This document shows, piece by piece, positions 1-7,709 of a stretch of DNA of 64,000 bases. This DNA is from Neptuniibacter sp. CAU 1671 (GTDB taxonomy: Bacteria; Pseudomonadota; Gammaproteobacteria; Pseudomonadales; Balneatricaceae), in assembly GCF_029222905.1 (NCBI RefSeq), contig NZ_JARHUE010000001.1, positions 186,001 through 250,000 on the forward strand, in the 5' to 3' direction. Made by a program: the position numbers and the translations under genes. Below the pieces are notes generated by a model. The model saw only the letters and a list, made by a program, of their open reading frames with translations, was not told the DNA's origin and made no database searches. Each line of letters opens with the position of its first letter. Position 1 is the first letter of the stretch.

Positions 1-122
1 TGAAGTCGGGTCCTTTATCAAACTCAGTTTACATGCAAATTGTTAATTTCGCGGAACAAAAATGTTAAGCAACAATGTCTTGAAATATTTTATTAAAGTT
101 TTCATTAAAATTTGTTCAACAT

Positions 123-134
123 TTGTACAGTTGT
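123..134. promoter_or_regulatory. 12-bp motif TTGTACAGTTGT, copy 1 (upstream of VpsR-like gene)
   Basis: The 12-mer TTGTACAGTTGT lies about 105 bp before the VpsR-like regulator gene and recurs exactly at 2079-2090, upstream of the metalloprotease riboswitch. Both copies lie in AT-rich intergenic DNA and are followed by ATGTT. It may be a binding site of a shared regulator. The factor is unknown, and a chance repeat in AT-rich DNA is possible. Confidence 0.35.
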
Positions 135-239
135 CTTGCGAATGTTTCAGTCGGCAAACAGCGACAGTGACTAATATACAAATATAGCCCCGCCTGTGAC
201 GGAATAGGCCGCCGCAGTACTTTGGTCAGGACGGTTACC

Positions 240-1616
240 ATGAGTACTGAATTTTCAATCCTTCAGCCGGGTGATACCTCGGTACGCAAAGCGATTTATC
301 TGGACCTTGCCGAGTATCACCAAAACGATATAGACACCTTCGATTTCTCAGATTGGGCAATTGACAGAGTGACCAGTCTGCAACAAGCCAAAGGGCATAT
401 TGATCACTACCCCTACCTTGTCGGCATGGTCTACCTGAGCAATTTATCAACCGAACAACATGAACAGATACTCTCGGTAATTAATGCTGATTCAGCTCGT
501 AGCTGGATTGCACTGATAGAACACCGGGATCTGCTGGACAGCCATTTTCGTCGTCTGATTTACGAAAACTTCTATGATTACTTTACCCTGCCCCTCAAGG
601 ACAACTTCCGATTTCTGAAAACCGTATTGGGCCATGCCTATGGTGTCGCCTACCTACGCTCACTGGAGCAGGACGCGGTAGAGCAATACACCGAATACAG
701 TGAAATGGTCGGCGCCAGTCAGCCAATCCGGCGTGTATTTGACGGTATTCGCAAAGTCGCCAGCGTTGAGGCGCCTGTTTTGATCAGTGGCGAAACCGGC
801 ACCGGCAAAGAGATGGTCGCCCGTGCAATCCACCAACGCTCTGAAATGTGCGACGGACCGTTTATAGCCGTCAACTGTGGTGCCCTGCCCGACACCCTGA
901 TTCATGCCGAACTGTTTGGTTTTGAAAAAGGCGCCTTCACCGGCGCCTATAAACGCAAGATCGGCAAGATAGAAGCGGCCCAGGGCGGGACCATTTTTCT
1001 GGATGAGATTGGCGATCTGCCTCTCGACCTGCAGGTGTATCTGTTGCGTTTCCTGGAGGAATCAACCATCGAGCGCTTAGGTAGCAACGAAACCCACCAG
1101 ATAAATGCCCGCGTCATTGCTGCCAGTCATGTCAACCTTGAAGACGCTGTTGAACAGGGATTATTTCGTGAAGATCTGTATTACCGCCTGAACGTTTTGA
1201 ATATTCAGGTACCGAATCTGGCTGAGCGTTTTGAAGACATTGAACTGCTGGCATATTACTTCTTCCGTAAATTTTCAGAAGAGTACGGTGCCTCTGCACA
1301 GGGTTTCACGCGTAAGGCTTTAATCGCGATGAATGGCCACAGCTGGCCCGGCAATATTCGCGAGATGATTAACCGAATCCGGCGGGCACTGGTCATGACT
1401 GAGAACCGTCTTATTACGCCGGGCGACTTGGGGCTTGACCCGGAACCCACCTCAGTCGACGTAGTCTCGCTGGATGAAGCGCGCCAGAAAGCCGAAGAAG
1501 TGGCGATTAAAAGCTCTTTGCACTACGCCCATAACAATATTTCAAAAACCGCCAAGATGCTTGGCATCTCCCGTGTCACACTCTACCGTCTGATCGACAA
1601 GTATGGATTAAAGTGA
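240..1616 (+). CDS. VpsR-like sigma-54-dependent transcriptional activator
   Basis: Bacterial enhancer-binding protein of about 458 aa. Residues 1-140 are a degenerate receiver-like domain whose sequence, including a LGHAYG stretch near residue 130, recalls the N-terminus of Vibrio VpsR. The central AAA+ domain has Walker A GETGTGKE (about 185), GAFTGA (about 231) for sigma-54 contact and Walker B IFLDEIGD. A Fis-type helix-turn-helix ends the protein (about 432-457). The family opens sigma-54 promoters, and VpsR itself responds to c-di-GMP and drives biofilm genes. ATG 240 is preferred over TTG 222 because TCAGGA sits 9 bp upstream of it. A sigma-54 promoter lies just downstream at 1719-1734, a plausible direct target. 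The AAA+ assignment is certain; the VpsR subgroup is inferred from the N-terminal domain. Confidence 0.85.
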   Translation: MSTEFSILQPGDTSVRKAIYLDLAEYHQNDIDTFDFSDWAIDRVTSLQQAKGHIDHYPYLVGMVYLSNLSTEQHEQILSVINADSARSWIALIEHRDLLDSHFRRLIYENFYDYFTLPLKDNFRFLKTVLGHAYGVAYLRSLEQDAVEQYTEYSEMVGASQPIRRVFDGIRKVASVEAPVLISGETGTGKEMVARAIHQRSEMCDGPFIAVNCGALPDTLIHAELFGFEKGAFTGAYKRKIGKIEAAQGGTIFLDEIGDLPLDLQVYLLRFLEESTIERLGSNETHQINARVIAASHVNLEDAVEQGLFREDLYYRLNVLNIQVPNLAERFEDIELLAYYFFRKFSEEYGASAQGFTRKALIAMNGHSWPGNIREMINRIRRALVMTENRLITPGDLGLDPEPTSVDVVSLDEARQKAEEVAIKSSLHYAHNNISKTAKMLGISRVTLYRLIDKYGLK

Positions 1617-1718
1617 CATCCGGGAAACACTAAAACTGTTGCGTCGAGTTTACAAAATGATTTTTCTACATAAATAACAAGAAAATTAAGTAATTGTAAT
1701 AAATAAGCTTTTTTATTG

Positions 1719-1734
1719 TGGCGCAGTCTTTGCG
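1719..1734 (+). promoter_or_regulatory. Sigma-54 (-24/-12) promoter
   Basis: TGGCGCAGTCTTTGCG matches the sigma-54 consensus TGGCACG-N4-TTGC: GG at 1720-1721 and GC at 1732-1733 are separated by exactly 10 bp. A start site would fall near 1745, about 30 bp before the small ORF at 1777. The gene just upstream encodes a sigma-54 activator. Confidence 0.75.
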
Positions 1735-1776
1735 ACTAACAACAAGAGACAACCTACATAAAGTGTCAGGTCATTT

Positions 1777-1968
1777 ATGAAAGAGCTTATACCAAAACAC
1801 CCCCCTGCTGATTCCGATGAAGACACCTCTGGCAAAGTGGTTTCAGCACAGTTTCGTCCGCTTAACAGCCGTAGTGGCCGACGTAGCCATCACCGTAAAC
1901 ACGCAGCGAATGACCCCTTTATTGTCCTCTGGGACGAAATGGAAAACATGTCTCACGATCATTACTGA
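1777..1968 (+). CDS. Small basic/acidic protein of unknown function behind a sigma-54 promoter
   Basis: 63-aa ORF with no family I recognise. It has an acidic start (DSDEDTSG), a basic RSGRRSHHRKH stretch at about 33-43 and an acidic, His-containing tail. There is no signal peptide or membrane segment, so it would be cytoplasmic. A weak ribosome site (GTCAGG) precedes the ATG. The reason to take it as real is position: it is the first ORF after a well-formed -24/-12 promoter and directly follows a sigma-54 activator gene. A second ORF (1817-2032) overlaps it in another frame and looks less protein-like. The 2 kb to the metalloprotease contains no better candidate for the promoter's target, although a non-coding transcript cannot be excluded. 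Confidence 0.5.
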   Translation: MKELIPKHPPADSDEDTSGKVVSAQFRPLNSRSGRRSHHRKHAANDPFIVLWDEMENMSHDHY

Positions 1969-2078
1969 ACTTCCCTTCCTATCTTTAGCTCCTACCAACT
2001 CCAGCTTCTTTTCTCCGTATTTCCCTCTTTAGATTTATTTCAAACAAACGCTTGTTTTATTCCACAATTGTATAAGAC

Positions 2079-2090
2079 TTGTACAGTTGT
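2079..2090. promoter_or_regulatory. 12-bp motif TTGTACAGTTGT, copy 2 (upstream of riboswitch)
   Basis: Second exact copy of the motif at 123-134. Here it sits in a cluster of three TTGTA words (2068-2091) about 200 bp ahead of the GEMM riboswitch, in the position of an upstream activator or repressor site. The 1969-2424 interval holds only this motif, a presumed promoter region and the riboswitch. Confidence 0.35.
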
Positions 2091-2289
2091 AAATGTTACG
2101 ATACGCACAGGTTCACACATGAAACATGTTGTTCAGTCGTTTAACAGTCTATTTCGTTAAACACAGGTTTCAGAGAGGTGCGGATACACGGACTATCCAA
2201 CCCAATCACACACCGACTGTTTAGAACCATAAAGAATTTAAAAATTAATTAGGGTGAGAAAACAGTATCACCCCGATAGATCCTCTTCC

Positions 2290-2368
2290 GAAACGGCACA
2301 CCCTGAGTAATCAGGCGTCGCAAAGCTACGGGTCCTTTAGAGTAAGGATGGCCGAACTACCGAAGGAG
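2290..2368 (+). ncRNA. Cyclic di-GMP-I (GEMM) riboswitch
   Basis: The leader contains a GNRA-capped hairpin (CCTGA-GTAA-TCAGG, 2301-2314), then CGTCGCAAAGCTACGGGTCC, then a second arm with TCCTT pairing AAGGA across TAGAG, then ATGGCCGAACTACC. This is the class I c-di-GMP aptamer plan: a P1b hairpin with GNRA loop docking into the second helix, joined by the conserved CGCAAAGC segment. It lies 57 bp ahead of the secreted metalloprotease start and no other ORF intervenes. No clear intrinsic terminator separates aptamer and start codon, so control may be translational or use an alternative fold. Aptamer edges are approximate. Confidence 0.85.
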
Positions 2369-2424
2369 AGCGTTCCGACTGAGTTTGCGCGTTGGGGATC
2401 TTGGCTTAAGTTGCGGAGATTCCC

Positions 2425-4701
2425 ATGAAGATGCGGTTTCCTTTGATTGCTTCCCTCGGCCTGTGCGCCACCCTGACTGCTGCAACCCTCCAGCATTCTG
2501 ATACTTTGTCCACCAACACCGATGCAACCACTTCAACAAGTGGCAAACTGCTGCGGATCGTTGAAGATTTTGCCGATGGCTCTTACCGTGTTCACAACTA
2601 TCTGGATACCTCCGAAGGCAAACGTGTATCGCTGGAAGGTGTCGAACTGGCTGACCATCTGGTATCTGGCCAAACCATCACGCTGACTCAAGCGGAAGCC
2701 GATGAAGGGATGCTGGCCGTTGCAGCGGACAGCTTAATCAAAGTCATGGGTGCCACCGGTGGTGAGACTTCAGGCACTGCAGGTGTTCTATCCGGCACGC
2801 TTGGCGAGAGACGTGTCGCCGTTTTTCTGGTCAACTTTCAGGACCAGCCCGCCGACAAGCCCTGGACCTCTGCTCAGGTTGCAGCCAACGTGTTCGGTAA
2901 TGTTGACAACTTTGTGCGGGAAAACTCCTACAACCAGACCTGGTTGAGTGGCGATGTGTATGGCTGGTTTACTGTACCCGTTGATGGTTATGGCACCAGC
3001 TGCCCTTCAAACTATGATGACCTGGCACTGGATATGGCCGCAGCATCAGGTGTAGATCTGAATGCTTTTGATCATTTTATTTTCATGCTGCCCCCTGGCG
3101 GCAAGTGCAGCACCAACGCTGGCACCATCGGTGGCAGCCCGTCCAGAACCTGGATTAGCTCGGCACTGGATACCCGCGTAGTGGCACATGAGTTTGGTCA
3201 CAACCTGGGCCTGTACCATGCCCACGCTCTGGACTGTGTCGGTGATACAGAGACCACCAGCTGTTCATCCCTGATCTACGGTGACTTCCTGGATATCATG
3301 GGCAGTCAGATGGGGCATATGAATGCGTTCAACAAAAGCCGCTTGGGCTGGCTGGATTATGGTGTTTCCCCAGCAATCACTACAGTAATCAGCTCTGGTA
3401 CCTACCAAATTTCACCTATTGAAAGTGATACTAACGAGGTTAAGGCACTGCGAATTCCGCGCGGCACCGATGCGACGGGTGCTCAGCGTTGGTATTACCT
3501 GGAATACCGTCAGCCAATCGGTTGGGACACCACTCAATTTGAAACCGGCATGTATAAATACCCTGAAAACATTGCGAATGGGGTCATTATCCGTTCGGCA
3601 ATCGAGGGGAATGGTAACAGCAGCTACCTGCTGGATATGACGCCTGAAACTGTCACTGTTTTGCCTGGCTTTGACCTCTATGATGCAGCGCTTGAAGTCG
3701 GTCAGAGTTTCACTGATACCGACAACGGTATCACTATCAGTGTTGTGGCAAATGATGCTCAGAGCATCACCGTGGCTGTTGAAGTCACTGATGCACCCGC
3801 GCCAAGCAACACAGCCCCCGTCGCTCAGAATGACACTGCCGCCACCGCTGCAAATACAGCCGTCACTATTTCCGTTCTGAGTAATGATACCGATGCCGAC
3901 GGCGATGCATTAAGCATCACTGGCACCAGCGGTGTTAACGGCACTGCCAGCATCCAGAGTGGCAAGATTGTCTTCACCCCTAACAGCGGTTTCAGTGGTG
4001 TGGAAACCTTCAGTTACAGCATCAGTGACGGCAAGGGAGGCAGTGCATCTGCTAATGTCAGCGTCAGTGTTGCCGCCGCCAACAATGCGCCGGTTGCAGT
4101 GAATGACGCGGCCTCTACCGAAAGCGGTAGCAGTGTCACTATTGCAGTATTGGCAAACGACTACGATCTGGACGGTGACTCCATCAGTATCACCGGGACC
4201 AGCGGTGTGAATGGCACAGCGGTCATCAGCGGCGGTAATATTATCTTCACACCAAGCGCAGGTTTTAGCGGCACTGAAATCTTCAACTACAGCATCACTG
4301 ACGGCCAGGGTGGCTATGCAACGGGTTCCGTCTCCATCAGTGTCAGCGCTGCGTCGAATACTGCACCGGTTGCGACTGATGATCTGGTCACTATCAGCAG
4401 TAAAACCAGCATTACCATTGCGGTTCTAACCAACGATTCAGATCCAGAAGGCGATGCGCTGAGCGTGGCAAGCTTTACCCAGGGTCGATATGGTTCAGTG
4501 TCCCGCAGTGGTAATCAGTTGATCTACACCCCGGGTAAACGTTTCAAAACCAGTGACACCTTTACCTACACCATCAGTGACGGCAGTCTGTCTGCAACCG
4601 CCTCAGTCAGCATTGAACTGAGTAGCAGTGGCACTACCGATGGTGGCTCTACTGACAGCGGCACCACCTCTGGCGGTAAAGGCAAAGGACCGAATAAATA
4701 A
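2425..4701 (+). CDS. Secreted M11 (gametolysin-like) zinc metalloprotease with three cadherin-like repeats
   Basis: 758-aa exported protein. A signal peptide covers about residues 1-23. The catalytic domain has the metzincin zinc motif HEFGHNLGLYH (His at about 255, 259 and 265) and a following DIMG (about 290) suited to a Met-turn, as in peptidase family M11. From about 463 to 745 there are three tandem Ig/cadherin-like repeats, each starting APVA.(N/D)D and carrying NDxDxxGD(A/S), which typically bind calcium. The tail is Gly/Ser/Thr-rich and ends in Lys. It probably degrades extracellular or matrix protein. Expression is expected to follow c-di-GMP through the leader riboswitch. A strong bidirectional terminator follows. 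Protease assignment is firm; substrate unknown. Confidence 0.9.
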   Translation: MKMRFPLIASLGLCATLTAATLQHSDTLSTNTDATTSTSGKLLRIVEDFADGSYRVHNYLDTSEGKRVSLEGVELADHLVSGQTITLTQAEADEGMLAVAADSLIKVMGATGGETSGTAGVLSGTLGERRVAVFLVNFQDQPADKPWTSAQVAANVFGNVDNFVRENSYNQTWLSGDVYGWFTVPVDGYGTSCPSNYDDLALDMAAASGVDLNAFDHFIFMLPPGGKCSTNAGTIGGSPSRTWISSALDTRVVAHEFGHNLGLYHAHALDCVGDTETTSCSSLIYGDFLDIMGSQMGHMNAFNKSRLGWLDYGVSPAITTVISSGTYQISPIESDTNEVKALRIPRGTDATGAQRWYYLEYRQPIGWDTTQFETGMYKYPENIANGVIIRSAIEGNGNSSYLLDMTPETVTVLPGFDLYDAALEVGQSFTDTDNGITISVVANDAQSITVAVEVTDAPAPSNTAPVAQNDTAATAANTAVTISVLSNDTDADGDALSITGTSGVNGTASIQSGKIVFTPNSGFSGVETFSYSISDGKGGSASANVSVSVAAANNAPVAVNDAASTESGSSVTIAVLANDYDLDGDSISITGTSGVNGTAVISGGNIIFTPSAGFSGTEIFNYSITDGQGGYATGSVSISVSAASNTAPVATDDLVTISSKTSITIAVLTNDSDPEGDALSVASFTQGRYGSVSRSGNQLIYTPGKRFKTSDTFTYTISDGSLSATASVSIELSSSGTTDGGSTDSGTTSGGKGKGPNK

Positions 4702-4716
4702 GCGAAACCGTTAATA

Positions 4717-4745
4717 AAAAGGGCACCTTCAGGTGCCCTTTTCTA
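4717..4745. terminator. Bidirectional intrinsic terminator
   Basis: GGGCACC-TTCA-GGTGCCC (4721-4738) flanked by A-run and T-run. It lies between the convergent metalloprotease and DUF11-like genes and can serve both. Confidence 0.9.
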
Positions 4746-4760
4746 TTTCAGCCGTTCTGC

Positions 4761-6083
4761 TTATTCCGGAGGAAGCAGGAACGGATTGTCATCAGGGTGA
4801 GGACAGGCTGATGGCAAATCGGGGTTATTTGAGTAACAGATTGAACAATGTGCATCATCTGAATCAAACACTGGAGTACCCGAGAAGACACCGGACGCTG
4901 TGACACCTGCTGTATTACTGAAAAGTGCTTCAGGTGAAGCCAGCAAATCAGCCAATACGGTGTAGACGGAATAGGAAATATCACCGTCATTCCACATCAG
5001 CGTATCGCCTGTTGGGGCTGCCGGGAAGTAGCAGAGTGATAACGGATAGTTTGCACCCGGTACCAGATTTGGCAGCGCCATTGGGCTATCCAGAGCCACT
5101 GTATCAGTCAGCGATACATTGGTCAGGGTTTCATCTACACCGGTGTTGGTCACAACGATATCGACACAGGCCTGAACACCCAGGATAGTGCCGCCGTCAT
5201 GGGCAACTTCGACCAGACGAATCATCGGATCACCGCACTCTTTAGTGATCGCTATAGATGGCGGAGCATTATCAGGACAGGTAGCGTTTGCATTGTCACT
5301 GACTGAAGGTTCATGGGCAAACTCGGTATCCGCACTGACTGTCACTTCGTTATAGCCACTGCCAGGTAACGGAGAAGCCACGGTACAATCAACACTGATC
5401 ACAGCCGATGCGCCTTCTGCCAGGCTGGCGGGAACATTGGTGATACTACAGCCAGCGATAGATTCATTAACGTTAAAACCACTCAGAATACCATCACCGG
5501 TATTGGTCACAGTTACATCGTAGTGATAAGTCGCACCACCTACACCACCATCAATCAGCTGCGGTGCACTTGGACAATCTTTTTCCACCATGATGTCAGG
5601 ATCACCCGGGAAATAACAAAATGAGATATGGCTCAAGCCACTGTTTCTACCGTTGTTAGGATTGACGGGGGAATGCAGATTACCGTCAGCAGTAAGACCG
5701 GTTCCCTCATAGTCATAGAGGTTACCCCCAATCGGACCGCCCTTTACAAAGATACCCTGTATCGAGCCGTTAAAATTTGACCACGAAAAGGTATTGTTTG
5801 GCCCCAGTACAATGTCCACCCAGTCATTTGCTAGATATTGATCCGGGCTGAGTTTAACCTCAAGCAGACCTTCAACACCTGGCATCAGATCACTACAGGT
5901 CAGGTTGCCTTCATAGACCGTCGGAGTGATGTTACCCGGCACGGTCGGTGTTCCGGCATACTCCTGAAGGTGTCCAAAGGCGTAAATTGATGTGCTCCAC
6001 ATTAAAGCCAGAACGGCACCGGCTATGCCCAGGCCGCACCGCTTAATGCAAGCACCCCATCTGTTTTTATTAAGCAGGGACAT
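4761..6083 (-). CDS. Secreted DUF11-like repeat protein of unknown function
   Basis: 440-aa exported protein. A signal peptide of about 35 residues ends near SIYAFG. The rest is a beta-rich, low-lysine ectodomain with two DUF11-like segments (YDVTVTNTGDG near 190 and DIVVTNTGVDE near 310) and repeated Cys residues, including SFCYFPGDP/SLCYFPAAP boxes ahead of or within repeats, suggesting disulfides. DUF11 modules occur in bacterial surface proteins. No catalytic motif is visible and there is no sorting signal at the C-terminus (PFLLPPE). The start is supported by AAGGAGG 8 bp upstream. It faces the metalloprotease and shares its terminator. A surface or matrix role is inference. Confidence 0.75.
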   Translation of the reverse strand: MSLLNKNRWGACIKRCGLGIAGAVLALMWSTSIYAFGHLQEYAGTPTVPGNITPTVYEGNLTCSDLMPGVEGLLEVKLSPDQYLANDWVDIVLGPNNTFSWSNFNGSIQGIFVKGGPIGGNLYDYEGTGLTADGNLHSPVNPNNGRNSGLSHISFCYFPGDPDIMVEKDCPSAPQLIDGGVGGATYHYDVTVTNTGDGILSGFNVNESIAGCSITNVPASLAEGASAVISVDCTVASPLPGSGYNEVTVSADTEFAHEPSVSDNANATCPDNAPPSIAITKECGDPMIRLVEVAHDGGTILGVQACVDIVVTNTGVDETLTNVSLTDTVALDSPMALPNLVPGANYPLSLCYFPAAPTGDTLMWNDGDISYSVYTVLADLLASPEALFSNTAGVTASGVFSGTPVFDSDDAHCSICYSNNPDLPSACPHPDDNPFLLPPE

Positions 6084-6473
6084 ACCGCTACCCTCCTTTT
6101 GCTTTGATTGCGCGTAATAAACTCAGCAGGGTTTATCACAGGCTTCCTTGAAGAAAATGCAGCAAAACGGGCCAACGCTGTAAGCTGGGCCAACCTGCAT
6201 TTCTGCCCCGTCCATGACTCATCCAACAGATCAGTTCAAGGACTCAAAAAGCAGAATGCATAAGCCACACCAAGCTTATAAACACCTGATTTAATTGGAT
6301 TAAGATTTCAGAAAAGACCGGAGAACTGAAGAAAGCGTAAGCAGGACGTTACAGTTCCGAGAAAACGGGCTAAAAAGTGTTAACCCATCTGAACCGATTA
6401 ACACTGGGCGCTACTGGTTGGCCGTCAAACTGTGTCGAAAATGATGCGATAGCTGCAAAGCCTGCATACTGAT
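6084..6473. other. Intergenic region, no gene seen
   Basis: 390 bp between the start of the DUF11-like gene and the end of the DUF808 gene. It must contain the promoter of the minus-strand DUF11-like gene. I see no conserved ORF and no clear terminator or RNA fold. Confidence 0.6.
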
Positions 6474-7355
6474 CTAGGGACGTTTGAGTTTAACCAGTAA
6501 ACCCAACAGGACCACCAGCACCAAACCCGCAAGCAGGCCGCTTAGCCCCTCAAGTAACATCACAAACAGGCTATGCAGCAGACCGGAGGTATGAACCAGT
6601 GTTTCAATCCATTCAATAAAGTGGTGCACCGGCGGAACGGTGTGACTGAGAATCCCGCCGCCCACCAGAAACATTGCCAGCGTGCCAACAATTGCCAACA
6701 GCTTCATCAATATGGGCGCAAAACGCAGAATACCTTGTCCCAACAGTTGTAAAAGCTGAGAGGCGCCCTCTTTCTGATACAGATAAAGCCCAAGATCATC
6801 CAGTTTTACAATGGCGGCCACCAGTCCATACACCCCCAGCGTAATTAAAAACGCAACCAACACCAGTACCCCTATCTGCGTAGACAGAGACATCGAAGCA
6901 ACAACGCCCAGGGTGATTACAATGATTTCGGCAGATAGGATGAAGTCTGTGCGGATCGCCCCTTTGATCTTGGTGGCCTCATCCAGCATGGGTTTGGCAT
7001 CTGCTGACGGCTGTGCGTTATGGAACAGCTTTTCTATTACTTTTTCAGCACCTTCGTAACAGAGAAATAGGCCGCCCATCAGCAGCAGTATATTCACCGC
7101 CCAGGGAGCAAAATAACTGATCAGCAACGCCGCAGGAACCAATACCGCTTTATTCAGCAGTGAACCCTTAGCCACCGCCCAGACTACAGGTAATTCTCTG
7201 TCGGCTTTAACACCGGAAACCTGCTGTGCATTCAGGGCAAGATCGTCACCCAGCACACCCGAGGTTTTTTTCGCAGCTACCTTGGTCATCGCGGCCACGT
7301 CGTCCAGCACAGTGGCAACATCATCCAGTAATGTGAGCAGAGAAGCGATCGCCAT
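6474..7355 (-). CDS. DUF808 family inner-membrane protein (YedI-like)
   Basis: 293-aa polytopic membrane protein matching the DUF808/YedI family from its N-terminal stretch [19 protein letters not shown], followed by [20 protein letters not shown] and several long hydrophobic segments (about 80-110, 150-200, 215-245, 260-290). Function is not established for the family. The start at 7355 has AAGGAGA 6 bp upstream; the frame stays open to 7415 but lacks a better site. It is transcribed divergently from dodecin, with little more than 100 bp between the two starts, so they may share a control region. Confidence 0.85.
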   Translation of the reverse strand: MAIASLLTLLDDVATVLDDVAAMTKVAAKKTSGVLGDDLALNAQQVSGVKADRELPVVWAVAKGSLLNKAVLVPAALLISYFAPWAVNILLLMGGLFLCYEGAEKVIEKLFHNAQPSADAKPMLDEATKIKGAIRTDFILSAEIIVITLGVVASMSLSTQIGVLVLVAFLITLGVYGLVAAIVKLDDLGLYLYQKEGASQLLQLLGQGILRFAPILMKLLAIVGTLAMFLVGGGILSHTVPPVHHFIEWIETLVHTSGLLHSLFVMLLEGLSGLLAGLVLVVLLGLLVKLKRP

Positions 7356-7464
7356 GAAACTCTCCTTGTATCCGGTTATAACGCGCTGAAATCGAATGGC
7401 ATGCCAGAATAGCATTAAAGCACTGAACTATACTGCTTCAATCAACCGCCGTCAGGAGAGAACG

Positions 7465-7680
7465 ATGTCTGATCATCACACCTATAAAAAATTAGAACTG
7501 GTTGGCTCGTCCAAAATCAGCATTGAAGATGCGATTCAGAATGCTATCAGCGAATGCAGCAAATCGATCAAAAATCTGGACTGGTTTGAGGTCGTAGAGA
7601 CCCGTGGGCATATTGTGAATGGGCAGGTAGGTCATTTTCAGGTGACGCTGAAAATTGGTTTCAGAATAGAGAGCAGCTAA
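7465..7680 (+). CDS. Dodecin (flavin-storage protein)
   Basis: 71-aa protein of usual dodecin length. It has the family pattern: YKKLELVGSS near the start, SIEDAIQNAI helix, the flavin-stacking Trp in KNLDWFEVVETRGHI, and the strand GHFQVTLKIGFRI at the end. Dodecins form hollow dodecamers that bind FMN or riboflavin in the cytoplasm and buffer free flavin. AGGAG lies 6 bp before the ATG at 7465; the open frame upstream is not needed. Confidence 0.9.
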   Translation: MSDHHTYKKLELVGSSKISIEDAIQNAISECSKSIKNLDWFEVVETRGHIVNGQVGHFQVTLKIGFRIESS

Positions 7681-7709
7681 ACAGACTGTGAAAGACTGAT
7701 CCTGTTGCC

